From the NCBI GenBank assembly GCA_963921825.1, contig OY997593.1, forward strand, positions 51,506,039 through 51,570,038: DNA of 64,000 nt, written 5' to 3'. The position numbers and the translations under genes are program-made. Of this stretch, positions 17,990-28,652 are shown one piece after another. Within the stretch, counting starts at the first letter, position 1; the number at the start of each line of letters is the position of its first letter. Under the pieces are notes generated by a model that had not been told where the DNA came from, did no database searches, and saw only the letters and a program-made list of their open reading frames with translations. This DNA comes from Erodium maritimum (Eukaryota; Streptophyta; Magnoliopsida; Geraniales; Geraniaceae).

Positions 17990-20335
17990 TAAAGCTTAGG
18001 GCCATTGCCCGAAAGGGGAAAACACAAAAAAGTATGGCCGATGAACAATATCTTAGGAGACTATCAACAACATCTCACACGCCCCGATAAACAGTACCTC
18101 ATGGTAGATAGGGTGAATCCTCTGGTTCCAGAAGAACTGAGTGATTCATGCCCCTCCGCCTACAACAGATCGGCCCAAAACATCCTTTTGAATGAGTACT
18201 CACCGGACTCAAGTGAGAACAGGTGAACGCTAAAAATGTCTCATGAATAGAAACTTACCGAACCAAACTGACCCAGACACGGCCAGAGACCACTGAACAT
18301 CCGATCCCGCCTCTTCTTAGGTCGAATATTTCAACTCGGGCGCTGCTACCAACTAACAAAAACACTAGCTTGTAAAGTACCAACATGCCACAACGTACTG
18401 AAACAATGGTATTGGATTCTTCTGAAAACCAAATCGCCACCTTCCATAACGTTATTAAAAACCACCCCATTTCTCAGCATCCATATATGCCATACAGTCA
18501 CATAACAAATCCGAATCCAAGACTTCCACCAATGGTAGGAGCCCAAACCTCTCCAAATACTCAAAACTTCTCCAACAATCTTAGGCGTCACCTAAGACAC
18601 GCCCCACCAGGCTGAAAGATGTCCCCACAACCATCAAGAGACAGGACAATGCAGAACGAGATGCTCAAAAGTGTCCATACTAGACTTGCACAATGAAATA
18701 AACATTTTATTTAAGCTCAAAGGCATACCCCTTCTTCCAAGAAAATCGTTGTAGGAAAAACACTTTGAACCGTCATCCACACCAATAAACAATGCTTTGG
18801 CGGAATTCCAGACATCCACAACATCGAGTCCCAAGATTCGGTGACCACACTCTCCTCATCCATCATAAAAGCATATGTAGTAAATACAGTAAAACTCGAC
18901 CTACTTTTTATTCAAGTGAGCTTGTCCTCTAAATCAAGGACTACCACATGACCGTCCAAAACGTCCAACAACGCCGCCACCTCACTACTCCCCCGATGTG
19001 GTCAACTGACTAGCCAGATTCGGAACTCAATCGACCATCTAGATATGTTCAAAAAATCCTTAACTTTACCACCACAATTCATAGCCAGTGAGTAAGCTAC
19101 TAGAAAGCGGTGACATAAAGAAGTGTCCCCCGACCAAAGGTCAGCCCAAAAGCAAACCGCTTCACCGTTCCCAGAACTCCATACCAAACCTTGATTGCTA
19201 AACATATTGGGAAAAAGAGGATCAAATGCCAAAGAAACAATATGGTTAAATTAATAGCAATTACCACTATTGTCCACCTGAACAAGATTCCATTCTTCTA
19301 AAGACCAGCCAATCTAGAGGCACATCAAAGTCTTGTACAAAGAATTGGCACTAGTAGCGAAACGCCACCACCACTTAGTCTAGAGGGCTACATTCATCTC
19401 CTCCAACCTCCAACCTCCTCAGACCAAGACAAGCCACAGTAGATCTAGTCCAAGCCACCTAAGAGCCACCTCGAATGGGTCCGGAGAACATCACAACTAC
19501 ACGATCGAGATCCGAAAAAGAATCGTCGGGATGACCACTTCCACCACCACACCACCAGCCAAGGGAGCTTCAAAGAGCAGGTTTTTCGAGCCAACACTGC
19601 TCTTGGTGTCCAACACCAACGGAGAAGCACCGAATCCAGCCGACAAACGAGCAGCGACCAAACTCGTCCAGCCTGAGACGGCCACACCAGCATGTCAGCC
19701 CAACCACACTCCATAGATACTTGGAACGACCAAGGGGATCCCAAACCTAGATATGGCCGACAACCAGATATGGTTGGAGGCTAGAGAGCATGGTCTTCCC
19801 CACTCCCGATGGACCGGTGGTGAACCAAGGCCTGTAACAACTTGAGTTTCGGCCCCACTCAAATCCGAACAAAAAAAACTCTCCGACAAGCTGTAAAACT
19901 CGCCAGCGTGTTGCAGAATACATCGACTGAGTAAGGAGAGAACGAGATATTCCGCGAGAAGAAAACCAGAGCAGCTCCACGTTGTAAACCCACGTCGTTC
20001 AGCTAAGGATGCCAGACGAGGGAGACTGTTGAGGGAGAAGCTCCCCGAGCTTCAAATCCTGACCAGGAAGAGCACCTAGGGACCTATTGAACCAGAATCG
20101 TAGGTAGTGGAAGATATGATTTCACGAACTGAAATCAGTCCAGGGAACAGAGGAGAAGCAGAGGAAAAAGGAGAAGAAGGGAGAAGAAGGAATATGGGAG
20201 GAGAAAAGAGTGACTTCCACCGACAAGAACCTTGGTCAGAACTTTAACTGTCACTAATAGGAAAAAAGGGGATGAAAGATAAGAGTAAGCTAGGTTAGGG
20301 TTTGGTTTTGTTGAGAGGATTATCAAAGTATAGTT
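17990..20335 (-). pseudogene. Degenerate LINE, 3' half (reverse transcriptase end and zf-RVT)
   Basis: Minus-strand fragments in several frames match the end of a plant LINE. At 19002-19232 there is G-N-G-E-A-V-C-F-W-A-D-L-W-S-G-D with R-F further on. At 18634-18834 there is the zf-RVT pattern with F-L-G-R-R-G-M-P and F-E-H-L-V-L-H-C. At 18346-18591 there is W-K-S-W-I-R-I-C followed by W-H-I-W-M-L-R-N. The 3' end near 17990 carries CTTTCGGGCAATGGCCC and CTTTATTGAGAGAG. The 5' end near 20300 starts with AAACCCTAACC. The endonuclease and the catalytic part of the reverse transcriptase are missing or unrecognisable (19500-20130). Many stops and frameshifts. Confidence 0.6.
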
Positions 20336-20584
20336 GTCTTGTAAAACAAAGGTTTTTGAAATGAAAACTAGTCATTGATCGGACGACTTTCGATTTTTAA
20401 TTTTCTATTTGACACCTATTTATTTCCTTTTGTTCTTGTATTGTTGGATCGGTTATAATCTATTCCAACCGATTTTTGGGCTGCCATTGATTTTTTTATC
20501 GAACTACTATTCATAAGAAAATTATTATTTAGAATGTTGAGTATGCAAGGATATTAAATAAGATTGAAAAAGGTCAGATCAGAT
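20336..20584. other. AT-rich spacer
   Basis: No gene is seen between two LINE-derived blocks. The sequence ATCAGAT near 20579 is a weak candidate for the left target duplication of the next LINE. Confidence 0.3.
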
Positions 20585-21878
20585 CTAATTTTTCCAATAC
20601 GGCCGGCCCTAATTCTCTCTGGACTACCGGCGTCAGAGGTGCGTAGCCAAGCGCGTGCCGGCGAGTACGTAGGCGGGAGCTTGTGTGTGTAAGGGGAAGC
20701 AGGTAAATCCTTCGTTCCTTTAGTTTACCCCGTCTCAATCTGGTCTGTGTGGGTTGGTCAGGTGTATTTTGCGAGGCTTTTTCGTCGATTTGGAGTCCAA
20801 CGGCTTCTGTGGAGGTCGGGGCTTCCAGTCCGGCGGGAGAGACAACGGTTGCCCCACGATTGTGAGGCTGTGCCTTGGGTGGTGGTTGGTGGGGAGGAGA
20901 GGTGAGTCGAGACTTTGTTCTCTTTGCCTACGTCCGGTAGTTTGGGTGTCACGCCCCAAATCCGGTTTTGACCGGATTCGAGACGCAACTCGAGTTAAAA
21001 TAAATTAAGTAATAAACGACTGATACAATACTCGAATCTCATAAAAACTCCATCAAAACGATATAAGTAAATGTTCGAAATCCTCAATGAGTCACAGCTC
21101 GGTGTACAAAGTAATATATAAAATGTTCAACAGGAAAGAACAACACAAATCCAAATCGAATCCCAAAAAGGACTGAAGCTCCCAAGCCTCTCCCACTCTA
21201 GACATCTGGTACTCTTGTAAAACAGTAAGAGAAACAAAGGGGATGGGCTTACGCTCAGTAGGAAAAAAAATCTCAATAACTCCACCTTTATATCAATACT
21301 TAAACTGTTCAAACGGATAAACAAATGGCATAATAATACGATTAACAATGTAGTACTAATGAATAAATATATGATCATAACAATATCGCACTCTTAAAGA
21401 TAGTCGTAGCTTAAACGAGTGCATAAAAGTTCCATAACGAAAAGATAAGAGGAAAATGGGAGTAATTAATATCATGCCAACCACTTGCTTTCTCAAGCCT
21501 CCGATCCATGGATATATTCTGGGATCACCTCGGTTCCCACCAGAGTACCCATGTCATATCAGATTTTCCCTCGGTCCAGAGGAAGCACATGCGTTGGGGC
21601 ACCGGAAACAATCCCAGTTGGGCGCTTATCATCGGGATTCCCAGAAATGCCTCCAAAGGACCATATGTCATAGGGAACCAAGGTGGTGCTCCACTGGGAC
21701 GCACGACCTTGGGTGAAACCTCAGTAACCATCTCTCAAGAAATAACCCAATTAATATCCCGCAGGATCTGCCAATAATCAATACCCGTAATATCCAGTAA
21801 TCAATGTCCTCAGGCTCCAATTCTCAACCAATATCTCACTGTATCTGTCAAACTCCACCTTTACCACGACACCGGATT

Positions 21879-21904
21879 ACCCCCCCCCCCCCCCCCCCCC
21901 CCCC
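21879..21904. repeat. Poly-C run (about 26 C)
   Basis: An uninterrupted run of about 26 C in the solo LTR, following ACACCGGATTA. Similar C or G runs occur at 43021-43037 and 29928-29942. The exact length may be a sequencing artefact. Confidence 0.8.
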
Positions 21905-22782
21905 TCAGTGTAGTACCGAACCAAACAAGCATTTTAAGCAAGAATAAGAATAAAGGAAACACACCATAACTTGGTCATCAATCAACACTAATTGAATCAC
22001 ACCTTCATCATAACAAAGACATCCAATACACTCCACACTTACCGTATACTTACCTGTCACGAACCAGTGGTACATCGATCACCTGATTGTACCTCGTGGC
22101 ACAACCAGTCATACTCGATCATCCGTTCAATCAACAATTATATCAACACAAACACTCAAACAACCAAGTACGCATTCAACCAATCAAGCATCATGTGAAC
22201 GATCAATTAAGTATTCAATCATACAAGCTAATCTAGTTTCATTAGACTCTTATGTTAACCTAATAACTAGCAACCAAGCATGTGAACCTAGCACACAACT
22301 AATCCGAGAGCTCTTCACAGCCTCTCTACCAGTAAATCAATTTCCAAAGTACTGAAAGCAAACTTCACTAATCGTCATCATCCTAAGCATGCATACTAGA
22401 CTCATCCATTTATTAGTAATTGAAATAAAATTATTCTAGTTATTCGCATCCTATAGGCAATTCTAGGACCTTTCCAATTTTATTATCCTAATCATGCATA
22501 CTAAGCGTTAATTAAGGAATTAAGACTTTCCCTACCTCGCGGTCTTCCTCTCAACACTCTGATGTCACAATCGATAGTCACCACACCGTTCTTCACACGG
22601 GTACCGGCAAGGTCTTCGGTCTTCAAGATCTTCGTTCTTCAAGGTCTTGTGGTCTTGGAACACAAAAAAACTCTAATTAGACCATACTTAACACTAACAA
22701 AAGGTCCCCAAAACCCTTCCAAAAGTTCAGCTCCAAAACAAACTCAAAATGGTGGAAAAACCTTCAAAAACACCCAGAACCG

Positions 22783-22925
22783 GTCGGTCACGGACACTGT
22801 CACGGAGCCGTGACACCGACCCTCACAGAAGACGTCACAGAGCCGTGACGTGTGCCGTCACGGTCTCCCTCACGGAGCCGTGACGTCGCCCGTCACGGGA
22901 TCCGCACGGATCCGTGACGCTCCAG
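22783..22925. repeat. Cluster of GTCACGG / CCGTGAC palindromes
   Basis: Four or more inverted pairs, GTCACGGAGCCGTGAC and variants (GTCACAGAGCCGTGAC, CTCACGGAGCCGTGAC, and GTCACGGGATCC with GGATCCGTGAC), are packed into about 140 bp of the LTR. Each can form a short hairpin with a two- to four-base centre. The cores also create TGACGT-like bZIP words. Confidence 0.75.
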
Positions 22926-24079
22926 GGCAGTTCTGCCCTTCTTCAACCTCCAGCTCCTTTTCTCCGAAAATCCACCACCAAACTCCATTTTTAACCATTT
23001 CCAGCTCCTAAAACAATCAAATACCTCCAAAACTCCTGTACCCATGGTAGAAATCAACAAATAAACAAGTTTCCAAGGATCCTCCAAATCACAATCAAAT
23101 CAAAAACTCCAAAAGTTCATCCAAAGTCACCCAACAACAACACCCTCAAATGGGTTCATTAAAGCTTCAATAAGAGCACAATCCAAACCTCCTACTTCAC
23201 TACTTCTTCTCCAAACAACCAAAACAAAGCTAGTTTATCAATTTCAAGCCAAAAACCCACAAAACCCAAGAAATGAGAGTAGACGAAATGAAGAGTTGTG
23301 AGCATCCATACCTCTAGGAGAATGAGTTAATGAAAATGAAGGTATTTTGGAGAGGATTTGGGTAGAGATTGATACAAAAGGTCTCTCTTTTCTCTTGCTT
23401 TCTCTTCAAGACACCATGGAAGCTCCAAGCTCTCCCCCTCTCTCAATTTTCGGCTGCCACTATAGAAAATGAGCTGAAATTGTGTCATCTAATGCCTTGA
23501 AAAGACCTAGAGGTGAAAAAGACCAAAAACCCTTTAGTTCTTATCCCTTTTATGGACAACTAGTGAGGGTAGAGATGACATTTGAGCCTCTTTCCTTTCC
23601 TCCAAGTCATTAGTGACACTTGGCATAGTGGGGACCACTCTCTTCCATTTAAAATCCAGGAGTCCAAATTTAAATGTATTTACTCGATAAAAAGCTCAGT
23701 TTTGACCAAATTTGACTTCCTTTGATATTATACTCAAACGAATGGAAACGGCCCAATTAAGCCAACAGTGATGACGGCTAAGCTTTTTGGGCCCCGGAAA
23801 GCCCCGAGTGACCTCCTGAGTCCTCAGTTGACTTTTCCGGTAGAAAGTCAAACTTGTCTTAAAAGTCACCGGTTCGACCAGGGATCGACTGGGAGCGGGT
23901 CTTACATTGGGCTTTTCGTCTAACTCCGCTGGTGTGGAAATTGGCCGTTGGGGAGCGCCGATAATCCGGGGATAGGGAGCCGGTAGTGTGCCGGGAGACG
24001 GACGCTGGCACGAGAAAGAAAGGTTTGTGCAGTTGGGTGGTGCCGGGTAGGGAATTTGGCTTTTGGAAGTGGGAAGGAA

Positions 24080-24866
24080 TTATGCGCTTCTTGTCTTGGA
24101 ACTATAGGGGTCTTGGGCAATTAGCGGCGGTGGAGTATCTGAAGGGAGCAATTCGACGACGAAAACCGCAAGTAATTTTCCTGAGTGAGACCTTGGCGAG
24201 GAAAGGGGAGGTCGATCTACTGAGATTGAAAGTGGGATTCGAAGGGGGTGGGAAGTCCCGGTGGATGGCCACAAAGGTGGGATCATCCTTTTATGGGTGT
24301 CGGGGGTGTCGGTCACGAAGATTGATTGTCAGGACCGGTACATCGATGTGGAGATTGCGGACGTGTGTGGGGAGCCGTTTCGTTTTACGGGGATCTATGG
24401 GGAGGCGAATCGGGAGCTCCGCTGGCTGACATGGGAGATGATCCGGTTTTTGAGTAACCGGGTGGGGATATCGGAGAAGTGGCTCCTTTTGGGGGACTTC
24501 AATGGCATCCTCAAACAGAGGGAGAAGCGTTGGGGAAATCACTATCCGGCTGGTCTCATTCATGGTTTTCGGGGAGCGATGCGGGAAGCACAACTCACCG
24601 ATGTTCCTCTCCAAGGGTATGGGTTTACGTGGCACAGTGGTAGTGAACCGGAGAGGCGAATGGCGGTCCAACTTGACAGGGCCCTTATGTCGCAGGAACT
24701 GAAGGAGATGTGGCCGGATATCAATCTAGTCAACTTGGGCATCTCCACTTCCGATCACTTGCCTATCCTTCTGGACTCCGAACGGAGAATAGAACCAGTG
24801 GGTTCTAGACAGTTCAGATTTGAGAACCTTTGGGCGGAAGATCCGGAATGTGGTCATATAATCTAG
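24080..24866 (+). pseudogene. LINE endonuclease domain (APE-type), frameshifted
   Basis: This domain nicks the target DNA in target-primed reverse transcription. The start is M-R-F-L-S-W-N-Y-R-G-L-G, where the family usually has W-N-C-R-G, and F-L-S-E-T follows at about 24180 with the catalytic Glu. A frameshift at about 24255 moves to the frame 24261-24866, which has L-L-L-G-D-F-N-G-I (about 24486) with the Asp/Asn pair and S-T-S-D-H-L-P-I (about 24747) with the Ser-Asp-His triad. It ends at a TAG (24864-24866), a likely CAG to TAG change, after which the same frame continues into the reverse transcriptase. Confidence 0.85.
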
Positions 24867-26488
24867 GCCTGGTGGGGCTCCCCGGGAGATCAGGATATTG
24901 GAACTAAGACAAAAGAGACGGGCGAGGCACTGGAGGTCTGGGGGAAAGAGGTCTACAATGCTTTGGCCAGGAAGATTTCCCGATATGAGAAAGACATTCT
25001 CTACCTGAATGGACGCCTGGATAGGACGAGCATTCGACGCAGGCGAGCACTACAGAAACTCTATGTCTCTGCTTTGGAGAAAAAGGGGGAGTCCTGGAGG
25101 CAGAGGGCTAAACATCATTGGCTTACGGAGAGTGATCAAAACACCAAGTTCTTCCAGGCATCGGCATCGCAGCGGAAGAATATAAACAAGGTGACAGAGC
25201 TGAAGGATGCAGACGGAAATATCCTCTCTTGGGACACGGGTCTTGGGGACCACATCCTTGAGTTTTACAAGACCTTGTCGAGAAGGACGCGGGGGGATGG
25301 TATAAATGGCCCTCGGTTCCATCAACAAGTAACAGCAGCACAAAACCACGTTCTTATGGGCGTGGTATCCTCTGAGGAAGTTTGGGAAGCGATTTTCTTT
25401 ATGGGTCTGAACAAGTCTCCGGGACCGGATGGCCTGAATCCGTATTTCTACCAAAAGTATTGGGGCACGGTCGGGGCGGACGTCACACAATGGGTGAGGA
25501 GGGTTTTTGCGGGTGAGGAAATCCCGAAAGCGTTGAACAAAACGACGTTAGTTCTCATCCCGAAGGTGGAGTGTCCAATTTCCCTGAAGGACTTGCGCCC
25601 CATTGCGCTGTGTAATGTAATTTTCAAGATCGTCTCGAAGGTGGCAGCGAATCGTATGAAAGGTCTCCTAGATGAGCTGATCTCGGAAACACAAGGTGCG
25701 TTTGTCCCTGGACGGTCAATCCAGGATAATATCATTTTGTCGTACAAAACCCTCCACTATTTGAAAAATAAGAAGCAAGGAAAGGAAGAGTGGGTAGCAC
25801 TGAAGTTGGATATGAGCAAAGCCTACGACCGAGTAGAATGGGGGTTCTTGTGGGACATGATGCAGGGCTTCGGATTGGGGGTAGATTGGATTAATCTTGT
25901 CCGACGGTGCACGTATTCAGTTACATACGACGTTGTGTCGGGAGGGCAGCAGGTCGGCTTTGTCCAGCCGGAGCGTGGGATTAAACAAGGTGACACACTA
26001 TCCCCGTATTTTTTTATGTTCTGTATGGAAGGTTTCTCAAGACTGTTGTAAGGGGCGGAAGGGACGGGGGAGTTGCATGGAGTTCGCATCACCCCTCGTG
26101 CGTCGGCACTAACACACCTGTTCTTTGCGGATGACTGCTACGTGTACTGTAAGGCGACCCCATTAGAAATGGGGCGGGTCAAAGGGTATCTAAGTATGTT
26201 TGAAGAGGCGTCGGGCCAGATTGTGAATCAACAAAAATCTTCGCTTTTCTTCAATGTCAATACGTCTGACTCGTGTCGGGCAGAGGGTGTTCGGATCCTG
26301 GGGATCCCGGAACTTATCCACCCATCCCCCTATATGGGAATCCCGAATATGATGGGGCGAAGTAGGAAACAGGGGATGCAATACATTCTGACACGTGTAC
26401 TTCGGAGGATTCAGAGATGGGATGGGAAGCACCTGAACGGGGCAGGAAAGGAGGTACTGGTCAAGTCGGTTTTACAAGCGATCCCAAC
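24867..26488 (+). pseudogene. LINE reverse transcriptase domain
   Basis: The frame 24963-26051 carries the N-terminal linker (H-W-L-T-E-S-D-Q-N-T-K-F-F), then the palm motifs: K-S-P-G-P-D-G at about 25415, D-L-R-P-I-A-L-C-N, L-D-M-S-K-A-Y-D-R-V-E-W (motif A, about 25806) and G-I-K-Q-G-D-T-L-S-P-Y-F. An in-frame TAA at 26049-26051 interrupts it. The same frame continues with L-F-F-A-D-D (motif C, catalytic Asp pair, about 26121). The core residues are intact, so only a few point changes separate it from an open frame. It is cut at 26491 by the CACTA element. Confidence 0.9.
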
Positions 26489-26514
26489 ATACACTACTGC
26501 ATAAATCGACTTAG

Positions 26515-26860
26515 GAGACGGATAAAATGGATCCGTGGCCTAAGTTTTGGCACTTAGGTGACAGATACAGCAATCCGTCAGCCAAGTGGTGAAACTAAGG
26601 TCACGGATCTTGCATCCGTCACCCAAGTGGACCACGTAGCCGACACATACCTGGATCCGTCACCCAAGTGAGATAAGGTAACTAATATCCGTCACCCAAG
26701 TGAGAAAACTTTAGCCACGCATGCTGGATCCGTCACCCAAGTGAGAAAAGTTTAGCCACATATGCTGGATCCGTCTCCCAAGTGAGAAAACTTTAGCCAC
26801 GCATGCTCTATCCGTCACCCAAGTGGGCTCTATCCATCACCCAAGTGGGTTGACTATTTT
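26515..26860. repeat. Left subterminal repeats of the CACTA element
   Basis: The word GGATCCGTCACCCAAGTG(A/G) recurs at about 26610, 26645, 26685, 26730, 26770, 26810 and 26830 in diverged form, often followed by AGAAAACTTTAGCCACGCAT. CACTA transposons use such arrays as transposase (TnpA-like) binding sites. Confidence 0.85.
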
Positions 26861-27290
26861 ACAAAAAAATATTGACCACAATATTCAAGATGAATTAACC
26901 GTTCGATGATAGTTTTTTTTACATACGTATACTAGTTTGGATAGTACATACGAGATGAGCGGTCTTGATTATATAATATGTGAGAGACTGACACGTATTG
27001 ATTGAAATCGCCAATTCCACTATGTGCATGAACATATTTAGTCTTACGGTAGTATAACGTATGACGTTGTCTCGTTCATTTTTTGTATGCGATATGTATG
27101 AGTACTATACGATCTTATGTTGTATATGAGGCATCCTAAGTACTTATATCGTTCAATTATCAATACTACGATAGTCGGGAAAAATGACGGGTTTTGGGGT
27201 TTTGGTCAATATAAGTCAACTTATGCTGGCCGACGGATGCATATATCCATCGGCCAGCTTTTTCATCGACGGATGCATATATCCATCATT

Positions 27291-27341
<51 letters not shown>

Positions 27342-27358
27342 ATTATTTCCATCCTTCA

Positions 27359-27388
<30 letters not shown>
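27291..27388. repeat. (AT)n microsatellites
   Basis: Two (AT)n runs at about 27294-27338 and 27359-27386, separated by TTAATTATTTCCATC. A duplicated CGACGGATGCATATATCCAT word precedes them at about 27232 and 27268. Confidence 0.9.
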
Positions 27389-27389
<1 letters not shown>

Positions 27390-27613
27390 ATTATTTCCAC
27401 TATTTTAATTTTATCTTTGAACTTGGGCATCAAATTGAAACCCGACATTGAGCGACCGGTGTCCATAATTCACAAGTTTATAATCATTAGATTGATATTG
27501 TTGTAAAAAAAGTTATATAATGTATTTGATCACAAAAAAAACAATATTTTGTACTTCGAATCGAGAAAACGATCAAGAAAATTTGTGTTATCCTTGTCTT
27601 AGTATTATATAAA

Positions 27614-27996
27614 GGGTAAATTACCTACCCCTAACTTTTTTTAACTAATACCTATCCGATGTGTAGTTATATGACAAATAGCTCATTTTTCTGTTAACTT
27701 TTTTCTAAAATGACGAAAATACCCTCAACCACACTTCAATAATTGTTTTTAAAAAATTATTTAAAAAATCACTTTTGTTATATATATATATACTTACTTA
27801 ATCACTTCAGTTTTATTTATAAAAAATATTTAAAAAATCACTAAGGGCGTTTTCGTAATTTTAGAAAAAAGTTAACAGAGAAAAAGGGTCTATTTGTCAT
27901 ATAACTAAACATCTGGGTAGGTATCAGTTAAAAAAAAGTTGTGGATAGGTATCAGATAAACGTGATAAGTTAAGGGTACATATTTGTAATTTATCC
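27614..27996. mobile_element. Fold-back MITE with 9-bp TSD, nested in the CACTA
   Basis: Ends GGGTAAATTACCTACCC... and ...GTAATTTATCC are inverted copies (TACCTATCC and GGATAGGTAT inside). The perfect 9-bp duplication TTATATAAA lies at 27605-27613 and 27997-28005. A 9-bp TSD is the Mutator signature. 383 bp, no coding capacity. Confidence 0.85.
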
Positions 27997-28198
27997 TTAT
28001 ATAAATATAAACAATGTAGCGCACATGAAAAAAATAACTTGCTATAAATAATTAGTTGACAATAGGTACTAAGTACGTTGATAACAAAAAATATTTAATT
28101 TAATTATATAAAGCTATTGAATTTAATTATATAAAGCTATATATAATCAGTTAAAAAGTGTATATATATTTTCTAATCATACATACAATACATAAACT

Positions 28199-28262
28199 CC
28201 CTAGTTGAGTTGGTAAAAGGCACAACTTTGGTGCCATGAGGTCAGAGGTTCGAACCCCATGA
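28199..28262 (+). repeat. tRNA-derived SINE-like head with A and B boxes
   Basis: TAGTTGAGTTGG (box A-like, about 28204) and GGTTCGAACCCC (box B, about 28248) are about 45 bp apart, with a tRNA-like order. It is not a functional tRNA: there is no acceptor-stem pairing, and GC-rich CGGGCTGGGCGG sequence follows. It is probably the 5' head of a plant SINE inserted in the CACTA element. Confidence 0.6.
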
Positions 28263-28379
28263 TGTGCGCGCGGGCTGGGCGGAGCGGTGTGGCGGGTCGG
28301 GCAGTCTGGACGCGCCGTGGCGGGTCTGGCGGGTTTGGTTGGTGACGTGGCGGTGACGTGGCAGATGCTGGTTAGATTG

Positions 28380-28640
28380 ATATTTTTTTTATTAATCTAT
28401 TATTACACTTGGGAGACGGATACACTTGGCTGACGGATTGGATCCGTGGCTAGAGTGAAAACCTTGAGTGACGGATTGGATCCGTCACCTAAGTTTTTAC
28501 CCTACCGACGGATATACGCATCCGTCGACGAGACTTGGCCGACGGATCTTGGCCGACGGATGCATCCGTCACCTAAGAACTTGGGTGACGGATACGTCCT
28601 CTTAGGTGACGGATCCAATCCGTCTCCCAAGTACTTATTT
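28380..28640. repeat. Right subterminal repeats of the CACTA element
   Basis: Inverted relatives of the left array: (T/A)GGGTGACGGAT, CTTGGCCGACGGAT and GATCCGTC(A/T)CC at about 28408, 28430, 28467, 28530, 28550, 28585 and 28605, up to the TGCAGTAGTG end. Confidence 0.8.
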
Positions 28641-28652
28641 GCAGTAGTGATA

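Larger units (their letters stand above)
20947..23906 (+). mobile_element. Solo LTR 3 of the TGTCACGCCCC family (2960 bp)
   Basis: Starts TGTCACGCCCCAAATCCGG and ends GGTCTTACA. The perfect target duplication TTGGG lies at 20942-20946 and 23907-23911. The start is very close to the copy at 55684, and both contain a CCCTCGGTCCAGAGGA segment about 600 bp in. It is inserted in the leader of the LINE. No protein is encoded; the ORFs at 21456-21777 are not conserved in frame. Confidence 0.9.
26492..28649. mobile_element. Non-autonomous CACTA (En/Spm-like) element, 2158 bp
   Basis: Ends CACTACTGCA...TGCAGTAGTG. The 3-bp target duplication ATA lies at 26489-26491 and 28650-28652, perfect. Both subterminal regions carry many GGATCCGTCACCCAAGT-type repeats. 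No TnpA or TnpD coding sequence is present; the middle is AT-rich and contains a MITE, AT microsatellites and a tRNA-like SINE head. It is inserted in the LINE reverse transcriptase region. Confidence 0.95.

Noticed and set aside
27117..27506. 129-codon frame
   Set aside because: It is an Ile/Tyr run from the (AT)n microsatellite inside the CACTA element.
28199..28272. Functional tRNA gene
   Set aside because: Boxes A and B are present, but there is no paired acceptor stem and the following sequence does not fit a tRNA.
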